Source: Burkholderia diffusa (GTDB lineage: Bacteria > Pseudomonadota > Gammaproteobacteria > Burkholderiales > Burkholderiaceae). From it: 64,000 nucleotides of DNA. Positions 53,079 to 62,009 of this stretch are shown here, piece after piece (the stretch's first letter is position 1; each line of letters begins with the position of its first letter). The stretch is taken from NCBI RefSeq assembly GCF_001718315.1, contig NZ_CP013363.1, forward strand, positions 1,798,001 through 1,862,000. The letters are read 5' to 3'. A program made the translations under genes and the position numbers. The notes under the pieces were generated by a model, which ran no database searches, was not told the DNA's origin, and saw only the letters and a list, made by a program, of their open reading frames with translations.

Positions 53079-54536
53079 ATGAGCCGTCCCGTGCAAGCCC
53101 CTGTTCCGCCCGCGCCGTCGCGCACGCGCGTGGAAACCGTGATGGATACGCTGCGCGCACGGATCGCGAGCCGCGCGCTGATGTCCGGCGCGCGCGTGCC
53201 GTCGATCCGGATGATGGCCGACGCGCTGCACGTATCGAAATCGACCGTCGTCGATGCATACGAGCGGCTCGCGAGCGAAGGCGTGCTCGTCGCACGGCGC
53301 GGCTCCGGCTTCTACGTGTCGGGCCACGCGCCGCCGCTCGCGCTCGCCGAACTCGGCCCGCGCCTCGATCGCGAACTCGATCCGCTGTGGCTGTCGCGCC
53401 AGGCCCTCGAGGCGGCGCCGAGCTCGGTGAAGCCCGGCTGCGGCTGGTTGCCGTCGTCGTGGCTGCCGGACGAGAGCCTGCGACGCGCGCTGCGCGCGGT
53501 GTCGCGCGACGAACCCGACGCGCTGACCGACTACGCGACACCACTCGGTCTGCCCGCGTTGCGCCAGCAGCTGGCGTGGCGGCTCGCGCAGCACGGCGTC
53601 CATGCGGAGCCCGCGCAGATCATGCTGACCGACGGCGGCACGCACGCGCTCGATCTCGTGTGCAGGCTGCTGCTGGAGCCCGGCGACACCGTCGTGCTTG
53701 ACGATCCGTGCTACTTCAACTTCCAGGCGCTGCTGCGTGCGCATCGCGCGCGTATCGTCAGCGTGCCGTACACGCCCAACGGCCCCGATCTCGCACGCTT
53801 CGAGCAGGTGCTCGCCGAGCATCGGCCGCGCCTGTACATCACCAACGCGGCGCTGCACAACCCGACCGGCGCAACGCTCGCGCCGCCGGTCGCGCACCGG
53901 CTGCTGACGCTGGCGGCCGAGCATGGCCTGCTGATTGTCGAGGACGACATCTTCGCGGATTTCGAGAGCACGCCCGCGCCGCGCCTCGCGGCATTCGACG
54001 GGCTGTCGCGCGTCGTGTCGATCGGCAGCTTCTCGAAGACGCTATCGGCCGCGATCCGCTGCGGCTATGTGGCCGCGCGCCCCGAATGGATCGACGCGCT
54101 CGTCGACCTTAAGCTCGCAACGTCGTTCGGCAATGCGCAGATCGGCGCGAACGTCGTGCACCGGCTGCTGGTCGACGGCACCTACCGGCGCCATCTCGAC
54201 GGTCTGCGTGCGCAACTGGCCGATGCGATGGGCGAAACGATCCGGCGGCTCACGCGCGCCGGGCTCGGGATCTGGACCGAACCGCGCGGCGGCCTATTCG
54301 TCTGGGCGGAACTGCCCGACGGGCTCGATGCCGCACGCGTGGCGCGCCATGCACTCGACCGCGATGTGGTGCTCGCACCGGGCAACGTGTTCAGTGCATC
54401 GCATGGCGCGACGTCGTTCATGCGCTTCAACGTGTCGCGCTGCAAGGGGCCAGCCGTGTTCGATGCGCTGGCGCGGGCGATGGACATGGCGCGTACGGCG
54501 GAACGCGGCGACCGCACGCTAGCCGGCGACCGATGA
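53079..54536 (+). CDS. MocR-type regulator (GntR winged helix fused to aminotransferase fold)
   Basis: 485 residues. Residues about 18-85 are a GntR winged helix (SGARVPSIRMMADALHVSKSTVVDAYERLASEG). The rest has the class I aminotransferase fold, with the PLP-binding Lys in VVSIGSFSKTLSAAIRCGYV and ITNAALHNPTGA before it. MocR proteins use PLP, or its adduct with an amino compound, to control nearby genes. The divergent EamA exporter is the probable target; a PdxR-like role is less likely because no pdxST genes are near. Confidence 0.92.
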   Translation: MSRPVQAPVPPAPSRTRVETVMDTLRARIASRALMSGARVPSIRMMADALHVSKSTVVDAYERLASEGVLVARRGSGFYVSGHAPPLALAELGPRLDRELDPLWLSRQALEAAPSSVKPGCGWLPSSWLPDESLRRALRAVSRDEPDALTDYATPLGLPALRQQLAWRLAQHGVHAEPAQIMLTDGGTHALDLVCRLLLEPGDTVVLDDPCYFNFQALLRAHRARIVSVPYTPNGPDLARFEQVLAEHRPRLYITNAALHNPTGATLAPPVAHRLLTLAAEHGLLIVEDDIFADFESTPAPRLAAFDGLSRVVSIGSFSKTLSAAIRCGYVAARPEWIDALVDLKLATSFGNAQIGANVVHRLLVDGTYRRHLDGLRAQLADAMGETIRRLTRAGLGIWTEPRGGLFVWAELPDGLDAARVARHALDRDVVLAPGNVFSASHGATSFMRFNVSRCKGPAVFDALARAMDMARTAERGDRTLAGDR

Positions 54537-54548
54537 GCATCCTGGGCT

Positions 54549-54570
54549 GCGGGGCGCACGAACGCCCCGC
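54549..54570. terminator. Hairpin between convergent MocR and nadV genes
   Basis: GCGGGGCG (54549-54556) pairs with CGCCCCGC (54563-54570) around a 6-base loop. No T-run on either side, so termination would be weak or Rho-assisted. Confidence 0.45.
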
Positions 54571-54578
54571 CGTCGCAC

Positions 54579-56012
54579 TCACGCTTCCGCCGCGTGCGCC
54601 CTCGCCCGCACCTCGGCGAACGTGGTATCGACCGGCATTCGCCCGGTATCGAACACCGTTTCGAGCGCATCGTCCCATTCGCCTTCCAGCGCGCGGTCGT
54701 CCCATGCAACGGGCAGTGTCGCGGTCCGATACTCGCCCGTGCGCCGATTGCGCAGCAATGTGAGCCTTCCCTTCTTCGAACGCTTGCCCCGATCGGTGAC
54801 CGGATCCTTGCGGACGTCGTGCCACACGTCGCCGCGACGGATCGCCGAGCACTTCATCGCGAAGCGCTGCGTGTCGCGGTTCACCTGCTGAAGCAGCGCA
54901 CCGCCCATGCCGAACACGACGTTGCCGGCCGCATAGCCTGCATCGTCGAGCGCGGAGAGAATCGCTTCGATCGACAGCTCGTCGACGCCGTCGCCCTGGA
55001 TCACGCGCACACTGTTCAGCACGCGCCGTCCCTTGCCGTTTACGCACGAACCGAACGATGCGTCGAGCGCGCGCACGGTCTGCAGCACGATCGCCACTGG
55101 GTCGCCCGAATCGGGACGCACGACCAGCGTCGCGCCCGAACCGAGCACGGCTTGCCGAAGCTCGCCGCCCCACATCTCGAGCGCTGCGAACAGATCGTAG
55201 GAGTCCGACACGACCGACACGATTCCCCCGGGCAGGCCGAAGCGGGCAATCATGTTGCGATACGCGTCGGCTTCGTGCTCGCGCCCCCACGACGTGATCG
55301 TGCTGTGCTCGGCCGCCGGCACCGAATACGCGGCCATCGGCTCGCGATAGAAGCGGTTCGCGGCCAGCACGCCGAGCACCGTGTCCGAACCCATGAAGCT
55401 CACGAGATGCGCGGCGCCGCCGATCGCGGCCGATTCCGCGCTCGATACGCCTCGCGCGCCGAAGTCGTGCAACTTGAACGGCAGTTGCGCGAGATCGTCG
55501 TCGGTCTTCTCGAGAAAGCGCCGGATCGTCTGCCGAAGGTGCCAGCTGCGCGTCGCGACCGTCACCGGATACCACACGCGCAGCAGCATCGTCTCCAGAT
55601 ACGACGCGAGCCAGAACACCTTCGGGTCGTCGCATTCGACGGTCATCAGCACGTTATGCACCGGCACGATCGAACCCTCGGGCACCGCGCGAATCTTCAC
55701 CGGCAGATAGCCGCCGTAGTGCTCGACGATATGGCGCCAGCCGTCCTCGTTGAACGGCTCGCCATGCACCGCGAAGAAACCACGGGCGTCGTCGATCATC
55801 GCGTGCGTGACGGGCCGGCACAGATATTCCTTCAGCAGCATCTGCAGGCCGAAGAACAGCGTGCGGTCGTAGCGGCCGCCGCGCGACTCGATGTACGAGA
55901 ACATCGCCTGCGCGTCGGGCGGATATTGAAGAAAGTGGGAAGCCTTGTACGAATCCGTGTTGAGGATCGGATTGGCGAGAACCGCGGCAAAGCCGCCGGG
56001 ATCGTTTTGCAT
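54579..56012 (-). CDS. nadV: Nicotinamide phosphoribosyltransferase
   Basis: 477 residues of the NadV/NAMPT family. Near the N-terminus LNTDSYKASHFLQYPP; then FKLHDFGARGVSSAESAAIGGAAHLVSFMGSDT around the nicotinamide site; VPAAEHSTITSWG with the conserved His/Ser; VSVVSDSYDLF; and LVVRPDSGDP for the phosphoribosyl end. It joins nicotinamide to PRPP, giving NMN without prior deamidation. The gene for the next step, NMN adenylyltransferase, lies 74 bases upstream on the same strand, so the pair makes NAD from nicotinamide in two steps. This pair also occurs in large phages, but no phage genes are near. Confidence 0.95.
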   Translation of the reverse strand: MQNDPGGFAAVLANPILNTDSYKASHFLQYPPDAQAMFSYIESRGGRYDRTLFFGLQMLLKEYLCRPVTHAMIDDARGFFAVHGEPFNEDGWRHIVEHYGGYLPVKIRAVPEGSIVPVHNVLMTVECDDPKVFWLASYLETMLLRVWYPVTVATRSWHLRQTIRRFLEKTDDDLAQLPFKLHDFGARGVSSAESAAIGGAAHLVSFMGSDTVLGVLAANRFYREPMAAYSVPAAEHSTITSWGREHEADAYRNMIARFGLPGGIVSVVSDSYDLFAALEMWGGELRQAVLGSGATLVVRPDSGDPVAIVLQTVRALDASFGSCVNGKGRRVLNSVRVIQGDGVDELSIEAILSALDDAGYAAGNVVFGMGGALLQQVNRDTQRFAMKCSAIRRGDVWHDVRKDPVTDRGKRSKKGRLTLLRNRRTGEYRTATLPVAWDDRALEGEWDDALETVFDTGRMPVDTTFAEVRARAHAAEA

Positions 56013-56086
56013 GGCTAGAGCTCCTCTAGGCCGTTGAAGTGCCGCCGCGTCTGTCGCGGCGGACCGGATTCCGGGGAATCAGCGTG

Positions 56087-57127
56087 TCACAGCTTCCCCA
56101 GGAAGTGATACGCGATCTCGAAGTGATCCTCGAACATCACGTTGCGCATCTGCGCGAATTCGTTGAGCGGCACCCAGCGCGCCTTGTCGGCGTCGTCGCT
56201 GCCCTTCACGCGCGGCAGTTCGCCGGTCGGGAAGTTGAACAGGCATGCGTGCGTGATCGTGCGGCCGCGCAGCGAGCGGAACGGATGATCGAACACCTGG
56301 CGATCCTTGATCGAGCCGCGCAGCACGGGCTCCGGCAGCTTCAGGCCGGTTTCCTCGCGCAGTTCGCGGATGCACGCCGCATCGAGCCGCTCGTCCTGGT
56401 TCACGAACCCGCCCGGCAGCGCCCACAGGCCGCGGCCCGGTTCGCTGCGCCGGCGCACGAGCAGGATGTGGCCCGAATGCACGACCACCGCGTCGACCGT
56501 CACGAACGTGACCGGATACGGCGCGGCGGACCATGCCTTGCGATACGCGGCGATGAATTCGGCCTCGGCCTTCAGCTGCGCGAATTCCGGTTGCGTGCGG
56601 AAATGCTCGAGCCAGCCGAACACGGGTTCCGGCACGGCCCATTGCACGAAGCTGTTGGTGCGTTCGGCGAAATACTGGTCGCGGATTTCTGTGGCGGAAA
56701 TGTCTTCGGTCGCGTCGACGTCGACGAGCTCCCATTGCGGGAACATCCGCAGGTAATACGATGTAGCGTCCTTCTCGTGCCCGATCAGCCCGACCTTGCG
56801 CTGCGCGACGTCGCCGAGCGCGGCGGCCACGGCATCCTGCACCCAGCGCACCCAGTCGCCATCGTTGTACGTCGAATCCTGCACGGGCGCGACCGTCACG
56901 CGCTCGCGCTCCGACGGCTCGAGCAGCGAAGCCAGCATCTGGCAGCGCTCGTCGAACGAGAACGGATCCTTGATGGTGCGGGGCTTGTCGGTCGACCCGA
57001 TCAGCACGCACACGCGCTCGGCCCGGCTCAGTGCCGACTTCAGCACGTTCAGGTGACCACGATGCGGGGGCTGGAAACGACCAATGAAAACGAGCGCGTC
57101 GAAGCGCCGGTTCTGTTGCGTACTCAT
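56087..57127 (-). CDS. nadM: Bifunctional NMN adenylyltransferase / Nudix hydrolase
   Basis: 346 residues. The N-terminal nucleotidyltransferase starts ALVFIGRFQPPHRGHLNVL (the HxGH-type motif is HRGH) and has the ISATEIRDQYF signature near residue 145. From about residue 205 a Nudix domain follows, with the box around GGFVNQDERLDAACIRELREETGL. The first domain makes NAD from NMN and ATP; the second probably cleans up ADP-ribose. It resembles the Synechocystis/Francisella NadM-Nudix proteins. It is the first gene of the nadM-nadV operon. Confidence 0.94.
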   Translation of the reverse strand: MSTQQNRRFDALVFIGRFQPPHRGHLNVLKSALSRAERVCVLIGSTDKPRTIKDPFSFDERCQMLASLLEPSERERVTVAPVQDSTYNDGDWVRWVQDAVAAALGDVAQRKVGLIGHEKDATSYYLRMFPQWELVDVDATEDISATEIRDQYFAERTNSFVQWAVPEPVFGWLEHFRTQPEFAQLKAEAEFIAAYRKAWSAAPYPVTFVTVDAVVVHSGHILLVRRRSEPGRGLWALPGGFVNQDERLDAACIRELREETGLKLPEPVLRGSIKDRQVFDHPFRSLRGRTITHACLFNFPTGELPRVKGSDDADKARWVPLNEFAQMRNVMFEDHFEIAYHFLGKL

Positions 57128-57182
57128 GAGGCTCCCTCAAGAGATTGAAACGCTTCGGGTCTGTCCCGAAGGCATGGAATCG

Positions 57183-57225
57183 ATCGTAGGTGAATTCCCG
57201 GAGAAGGTCAATCGAGCACGTGCTC
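57183..57225 (-). promoter_or_regulatory. Promoter of nadM-nadV with adjacent palindrome
   Basis: On the minus strand TTGACC (57211-57206) and TACGAT (57188-57183) are 17 bases apart, a good sigma-70 promoter. Immediately upstream, GAGCACGTGCTC (57214-57225) is a perfect 12-base palindrome flanked by GTCAA and TTGAC, enlarging the dyad. It may be an operator for NAD-salvage control. Confidence 0.65.
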
Positions 57226-57312
57226 AACTTGACGAAGTCTGAAGAAATGCGCGACGCCGGCGCGGTACACTCGATGTCATCCCAATCCGCGCGTTGCGCT
57301 CCGCCACCCATC

Positions 57313-57765
57313 ATGAGGATCTCTGTCAGCCGGATCGTCGGTGTCGATCGCAGACGCCTCTTCACGTGGTCGCAGGACTACGCGCGGCGTCTCGTGTGGG
57401 ACAGCTTCCTCGCCGACGCGTATCTGCTCGACGGGATGACGGCCGACGTCGGCGTCGACGCGTTCTGCCGCAGCCAGTCGGGCGCGACGATGGTGTCGCG
57501 CTACACGTCGTATCGTCCGCCGCAGGTCGCGGCCGTCGAAATGGTCGACGGGCCGAAAGTGCTCGAATGCTTCAGCGGCAGCTGGAATTTCACCGAACGC
57601 ACGCCAGGCACGACCGAAGTGAAGTTCACGTACCACTTCCGCGCGCAGCCGTCCTGGCTGCGCTGGCTGCTCGAACCGCTGATCGGCGCGTTCTATCTCG
57701 TGCACACGCGCCGGCGTCTCGATTCGTTCAAGCGCTGGGCCGAAGCGGAAGCGTTGCCGCACTGA
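57313..57765 (+). CDS. SRPBCC-superfamily (START-like) protein
   Basis: 150 residues. The pattern ISVSRIVGVDRRRLFTWSQDY at the start, a mid-chain YRPPQVAAVEMVDGPKVLECFSGSWNF and the ending FTYHFRAQPSWLRWLLEPLIGAFYLVHTRRRLDSFKRWAE fit polyketide-cyclase/dehydrase-like SRPBCC proteins that bind hydrophobic ligands. The substrate is unknown. The ATG start was chosen because upstream codons in frame lie in the divergent promoter. Lone gene between nadM and the amidase. Confidence 0.8.
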   Translation: MRISVSRIVGVDRRRLFTWSQDYARRLVWDSFLADAYLLDGMTADVGVDAFCRSQSGATMVSRYTSYRPPQVAAVEMVDGPKVLECFSGSWNFTERTPGTTEVKFTYHFRAQPSWLRWLLEPLIGAFYLVHTRRRLDSFKRWAEAEALPH

Positions 57766-58055
57766 GCGTCGCTCACGCGAGGCCGCGCGTCACCTGTTGC
57801 CGGACCCGTGCATGCGTGCCGCGTGCGGCGTTGGCGAGAAGCGTCTCGGGCTGCGCGGTGGTGCGCACCACTCGCCGGACGCGGCATGCTCGCCGCCCGA
57901 CGCATGCTCGGCTGATTGCCGGTCCCCGACTCCGAGCCGCAGCGGTCATTGCGGCGCCGCCGGCAACCGCTATAATCGCGCGACATTCCGACTGCATTGA
58001 GCAGGCCGACGGCGCGCGCCATGCGACGCGCCGCATATCCTCCTCAACAACAATA
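57766..58055. other. GC-rich gap without a supported gene
   Basis: 290 bases. TATAAT occurs near 57971 (gctataatcgc) and is a good -10 element for the amidase gene, with the start codon about 80 bases on. A matching -35 (TTGCGG, 57950-57955) lies 15 bases before it, slightly short. Confidence 0.45.
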
Positions 58056-58817
58056 ATGACAAACCGAACCGTTCGACGCCTTCGCCCGTTCGTGCGCGCC
58101 GCCGCGCGCCTGCTCGCGTGCGCCCCGTTGCTGGGCGCGCCGCTGGCGCCGCATGCGGCCGATGCCGCGAGCCCGGATGCGCAGCCGGCCTCCGGCCGCT
58201 ATGTCGTCGTCGACACCGGCCATACGCCGGCCCATCCGGGAGCCACCGGCGCGAGCGGCCGCGTCGAATACCGGTACAACCTCGACCTGTCCAGTGCCGT
58301 CGCGGAGAAGCTCGCCGCGCACGGCGATCGCGTACTGCGCACGTCGGCCGACGGCCGCGAGATCGCGCTCGACCAACGCTCGACGCAGGCGCCCGACGCT
58401 AACCTGTTCGTGTCGATCCATCACGATTCGATGCAGCAGCAGTTCATCGATGCGGGCCGGCAACGTGAATTCCGCGGTTTCGCCGTGTTCGTGTCGGAGC
58501 GCAATCCGCACTACGCGGAAAGCCTGCGTTGCGCGAAGGCGATCGCCGAGCGGCTGGTCGCGGCCGGCGAACGGCCGTCGCTATATCACGCGCAGCCGAT
58601 CAAGGGCGAGAACCGTCCGCTGATCGATCCGCAACTCGGCATCCACCGCTTCGACGATCTCGTCGTGCTGCGCACCGCGCCGATTCCCGCCGTGCTGGTC
58701 GAGGCCGGCGTGATCGTCAATCCCGACGAGGAAAAGCGTCTCGCTCAGCGCGAGACAATCCAGCGCCTCGCCACCGCGATCGCGGGCGGGATCGACGCGT
58801 GTACGGCAGTCCGGTAA
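58056..58817 (+). CDS. N-acetylmuramoyl-L-alanine amidase (Amidase_3)
   Basis: 253 residues with a signal peptide (about 1-37). The zinc-amidase pattern is VVVDTGHTPAHPGATG (first His ligand), RVEYRYNLDLSSAVAEKL with its Glu ligand, LFVSIHHDSMQQ (second His) and PAVLVEAGVIVNPDEE with the catalytic Glu. It cleaves the amide between N-acetylmuramic acid and the stem peptide in the periplasm. It is shorter than AmiC because it has no AMIN targeting domain. Confidence 0.92.
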   Translation: MTNRTVRRLRPFVRAAARLLACAPLLGAPLAPHAADAASPDAQPASGRYVVVDTGHTPAHPGATGASGRVEYRYNLDLSSAVAEKLAAHGDRVLRTSADGREIALDQRSTQAPDANLFVSIHHDSMQQQFIDAGRQREFRGFAVFVSERNPHYAESLRCAKAIAERLVAAGERPSLYHAQPIKGENRPLIDPQLGIHRFDDLVVLRTAPIPAVLVEAGVIVNPDEEKRLAQRETIQRLATAIAGGIDACTAVR

Positions 58818-58867
58818 ACGCGATGCCGGTCGGTTTCAACGGTTTTCACCCAGTGAGGAGCACCACC

Positions 58868-59257
58868 ATGAAGAAGAAGAATCTGCTCGTATCGTGCGCG
58901 CTGCTCGCGCTCGCCGTTCCGTTCGCCGCGCATGCGGCCGGCTGCGGCAAGCCGCGCAGTGCGTTCGACCAGGTGTACTGCAGCAGCAACGAGTTCTCGC
59001 AACTCGACCGTGAGCTGAACGACGAATACGGCCGCGTGCGCAAACAGCTGAGCGGTGACCAGCAGGCGAAGCTGAAGACGGGGCAGCTCGCGTGGATGAA
59101 GCAGCGCGACGATCGCTGCAGCGAGACGCGCGACGATGGCTACCTCGTGAACCTGCAATGCGCGATCGATGCGACGCAGTCCCGCCTGTCGTTCCTGCGC
59201 GAACGCGAGCGCGAGTGCTCGAGCACCGGGTGCGTGACGGCGAAGCTCGGCGAGTAA
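58868..59257 (+). CDS. LprI-like (lysozyme inhibitor family) exported protein
   Basis: 129 residues with a signal peptide (MKKKNLLVSCALLALAVPFAAHA). The mature part starts with a Cys and contains FDQVYCSSNEFSQLDRELNDEYGRVRKQL and LAWMKQRDDRCSE, the DUF1311/LprI arrangement with paired cysteines. Some members inhibit lysozyme; others are of unknown role. It follows the amidase by 50 bases with GTGAGGAG before the ATG, so the two may be co-expressed in cell-wall upkeep. Confidence 0.88.
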   Translation: MKKKNLLVSCALLALAVPFAAHAAGCGKPRSAFDQVYCSSNEFSQLDRELNDEYGRVRKQLSGDQQAKLKTGQLAWMKQRDDRCSETRDDGYLVNLQCAIDATQSRLSFLRERERECSSTGCVTAKLGE

Positions 59258-59271
59258 CGGCTGCTCGGGTA

Positions 59272-59299
59272 CCGTGCCGCGAGTCGATTCGCGGCACGG
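59272..59299 (+). terminator. Terminator after the LprI-like gene
   Basis: CCGTGCCGCGA (59272-59282) pairs perfectly with TCGCGGCACGG (59289-59299) over 11 bases with a 6-base loop; a short pyrimidine tail (CTTCTTTC) follows. Confidence 0.7.
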
Positions 59300-59360
59300 C
59301 GCCTTCTTTCGTGCACTATCCGTCATTCGGCAATCCGATGGCATATCGACGACATCGAAC

Positions 59361-59876
59361 ATGACGACGATCGACATCCGCGCCGCAACGCCCGTCGACG
59401 CACCGGCCATCGCCGAAATTCACGTCGCATCGTGGCGCGCCACCTACCCAGGCATCGTGCCTGCCTCGTACCTCGCCGGCCTGTCGGTCGAACAGCGCAC
59501 CACCGTCTGGCGCGACGTGTTCGACGCCGGACGGCCACATGTCGCACTCGCGTTCACGGAAGGCGAACCGAGGGGCTGGATCACCTATGGTCCGACGCGC
59601 GACACCGACAAGGATTCCACCTGGGGCGAAATCGGAGCGATCTATCTGCATCCGTCGCATTGCGGCCAGGGAATCGGTGCCGCGCTGGTCGCCCATGCGC
59701 GCCGATCGCTGCATGACGCGGGGCATGAGTGGGTGTCTCTGTGGGTGCTCGTCGAAAACCGGCGCGCGAAAGCGTTCTACGAACGCGAAGGTTTCGTCGC
59801 CGAGCGCGATGCCAAGACGTTCGAGATCGACGGTGTGCCGATCAAGGAAATCCGCTATTGGCGCGCGCTTCCTTAG
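59361..59876 (+). CDS. GNAT family N-acetyltransferase
   Basis: 171 residues. It starts DIRAATPVDAPAIAEIHVASWRATYPGIVP, a common opening in this branch; the acetyl-CoA loop is IYLHPSHCGQGIGAALVAHA; and the end shows LWVLVENRRAKAFYEREGF. Similar proteins acetylate small molecules, including antibiotics such as phosphinothricin or tabtoxin relatives, but the substrate cannot be assigned. A terminator separates it from the gene before it. Confidence 0.9.
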   Translation: MTTIDIRAATPVDAPAIAEIHVASWRATYPGIVPASYLAGLSVEQRTTVWRDVFDAGRPHVALAFTEGEPRGWITYGPTRDTDKDSTWGEIGAIYLHPSHCGQGIGAALVAHARRSLHDAGHEWVSLWVLVENRRAKAFYEREGFVAERDAKTFEIDGVPIKEIRYWRALP

Positions 59877-59941
59877 CGACGCCTTCAGTTCCTTTCCCGT
59901 CGGATTGCCGCCGCCTCGCGGCGAAGTCACGCGTCACGCCG

Positions 59942-61288
59942 TCACAGAAACCACCGATACTCCCGCGCTCCGATCTCGTTGCGAAAATCCAGCTCCTCCT
60001 GCCGCTTGTTCTCGCAATACACCATCACGAACTCGCTGCCGAGCCCTTCACGCACGATCGCGTGATCCTGCATCGCCGCGACGGCCGACAGCATCTCCTT
60101 CGGAAAATCGATTCCGCTGCCGCGATCGTCATTGAGCGGCGCGATCGGTTCGAGCCGTGCGTCGAGCCCGTGCTCCATCCCGCTGAGGATCGCCGCGAGC
60201 ACGAGGTACGGATTCGCGTCCGCGCTTGCGAGCCGATGCTCGATGCGCAGATTCCGCGCATCCGATTCCGGAATCCGGATGCACGCATCGCGATCCTCGA
60301 AGCCCCAACTTGCACGACTCGCCGCATTCACCATCGATCCATAGCGCCGGAACGCATTGTGATTCGGCGCGAACACCGGCATGCAGTGCGGCAGCAGCGC
60401 GAGGCAGCCAGCCACCGCATGCCGCAGCGGCCGCTGCCCGTCCGCCGCGAGCAGGTTGCGGCCTGCGTCGTCGTACAGGCTCACGTGAACGTGCATCCCG
60501 CTGCCCGGCGCATGCAGATACGGCTTGCCCATGAAGCTCGCGCGATAGCCATGCTGCAACGCGACGCCGCGCGTGCTGCGGCAGAACAGCGCCGACCAGT
60601 CGGCCGCGCGCAACGCGTCGTCGGTATGGCCGAAGTTGATCTCGAACTGGCCCGGCCCGAGCTCGGCCGTGATCACTGTCGCGTCGACGCCCTGCTCGCA
60701 CGCGGCCTCGACCATCTCGTGCAGCACGTCGGAAAACCGCGACAGGCGTTCGATGTGCATGTTCGGCTGGTCGTCGCGGTCGTCGCTCAGGCGATCGCGC
60801 GGATACTGCGGCATCCCGTTGGCGAGCTGCGCGGCGAACAGGTAGAACTCGAGCTCGAACGCGACGACCGGCCGGATGCCGCGCGCCGCGAACCGCCGCA
60901 GCACGCGCGCCAGCACTTCGCGCGGTTCGAACTCGATCGGCGCATCCGTGCCGTCGGAGCTGATCAGCATCTGCGCGAGCGGCTGCCGCTCCCAGCGCAC
61001 CAGCTTCAGCGTGCCGGGAATCAGGCGTCGCGGCGCGTCCGGATCGCCGTCGTTGAAGCAGTAATCGCCGATCTTGTAGAGGCCGCCCTGCGTGCCGAGC
61101 AGCACGCAGTTCTGCGGCAGCTTCAGCAGCGAACCCGACGCGACCTTCTCGAGCGCATCGATCGGATAACGCTTGCCGTAGAAATGGCCCGGCAGGTCGA
61201 GACAGATCAGGTCGACATAACGAATCTCGGGATGCGCCTGCCGGAATGCGCGGATTTCATCGACCAGCACGGGAACGACGTCAGCCAT
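59942..61288 (-). CDS. Glutamine synthetase-family enzyme, gamma-glutamylamine ligase (PuuA-like)
   Basis: 448 residues in the beta-grasp plus catalytic-fold pattern of type I glutamine synthetases. Early LICLDLPGHFYGKRYPID; metal-site Glu in VVAFELEFYLF; then ELGPGQFEINFGHTDD, the His-containing GSGMHVHVSLYD, and NHNAFRRYGSMVNAASRASWGFEDRDACIRIP near the substrate site. The adenylylation Tyr region of GlnA is absent. In a cluster with a cupin regulator and an amine oxidase, it probably glutamylates a polyamine or another amine. It is last in its operon, 146 bases after the regulator gene. Confidence 0.9.
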   Translation of the reverse strand: MADVVPVLVDEIRAFRQAHPEIRYVDLICLDLPGHFYGKRYPIDALEKVASGSLLKLPQNCVLLGTQGGLYKIGDYCFNDGDPDAPRRLIPGTLKLVRWERQPLAQMLISSDGTDAPIEFEPREVLARVLRRFAARGIRPVVAFELEFYLFAAQLANGMPQYPRDRLSDDRDDQPNMHIERLSRFSDVLHEMVEAACEQGVDATVITAELGPGQFEINFGHTDDALRAADWSALFCRSTRGVALQHGYRASFMGKPYLHAPGSGMHVHVSLYDDAGRNLLAADGQRPLRHAVAGCLALLPHCMPVFAPNHNAFRRYGSMVNAASRASWGFEDRDACIRIPESDARNLRIEHRLASADANPYLVLAAILSGMEHGLDARLEPIAPLNDDRGSGIDFPKEMLSAVAAMQDHAIVREGLGSEFVMVYCENKRQEELDFRNEIGAREYRWFL

Positions 61289-61434
61289 GTCTCATCCTTT
61301 CCATGTCTTGTATGGCGGTGCCGCGACGCGGCGAACCGGACTCATCGGCACGCGGCACGTCACATGCCAGCTGTCGATCAGTACTGCAAACCGGCGGAAC
61401 GGCACGACGCCCCCTCGGGCCGCCGCCGTAAAGC

Positions 61435-61992
61435 TCAGGTAAACACCCAGATCACGCGCGCGGGCGCATCGCCCAGGTTCGCGTACCGAAACCGCTTGTG
61501 CGCGGGAAGCTGAAATGCGTCGTTCGGGCCGAGCGTGACGGGTGTGTCGTCGCCATCGATCCAGATCGTCAGTTCTCCTTCGAGCACGAATCCACCCTGC
61601 TCGTCGCTGTCGTCGACGGAGCGCTCGCCGCTACTCGCGCCGGGCGCAAGATGGCTCTCCAGGATCGAGAACCGCGAACGCATGTTCGGCGACACGAGGA
61701 TGTCCGTGATGCCGGCCGCGTAATACACGGTGCGCCGCTCGTCGGGCCGCGTGACCCACGGCACGCTGCGCGGTTTGCTGAGACTGTAGAAATACGTGGT
61801 CGGCACGCCGAGCGCCTCGCCGATCGCGGTGAGATCAGCGACCGTCGGGCGCGACAGCCCGCGCTCGACCTGCGACAGAAAACCGACCGAGCGGCCGATC
61901 CGTTCCGCGAGATCGTTGAGCGTGACCTTGCGATGCTTGCGCAGATCGCGGATCAGGATCGCCAGACTTTCTATCTCTTCCTGTTCGTTCAT
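61435..61992 (-). CDS. XRE-cupin transcriptional regulator (PuuR-like)
   Basis: 185 residues. The N-terminal helix-turn-helix is VTLNDLAERIGRSVGFLSQVERGLSRPTVADLTAIGEALGV, and the C-terminal cupin ends in DEQGGFVLEGELTIWIDGDDTPVTLGPNDAFQLPAHKRFRYANLGDAPARVIWV (about residues 110-184). PuuR-type proteins repress amine catabolism until the amine binds the cupin. It lies between the oxidase and ligase genes it probably controls. An inverted repeat in front of the operon is a candidate site. Confidence 0.9.
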   Translation of the reverse strand: MNEQEEIESLAILIRDLRKHRKVTLNDLAERIGRSVGFLSQVERGLSRPTVADLTAIGEALGVPTTYFYSLSKPRSVPWVTRPDERRTVYYAAGITDILVSPNMRSRFSILESHLAPGASSGERSVDDSDEQGGFVLEGELTIWIDGDDTPVTLGPNDAFQLPAHKRFRYANLGDAPARVIWVFT

Positions 61993-62009
61993 GATGGATT
62001 CCGGGTGCG

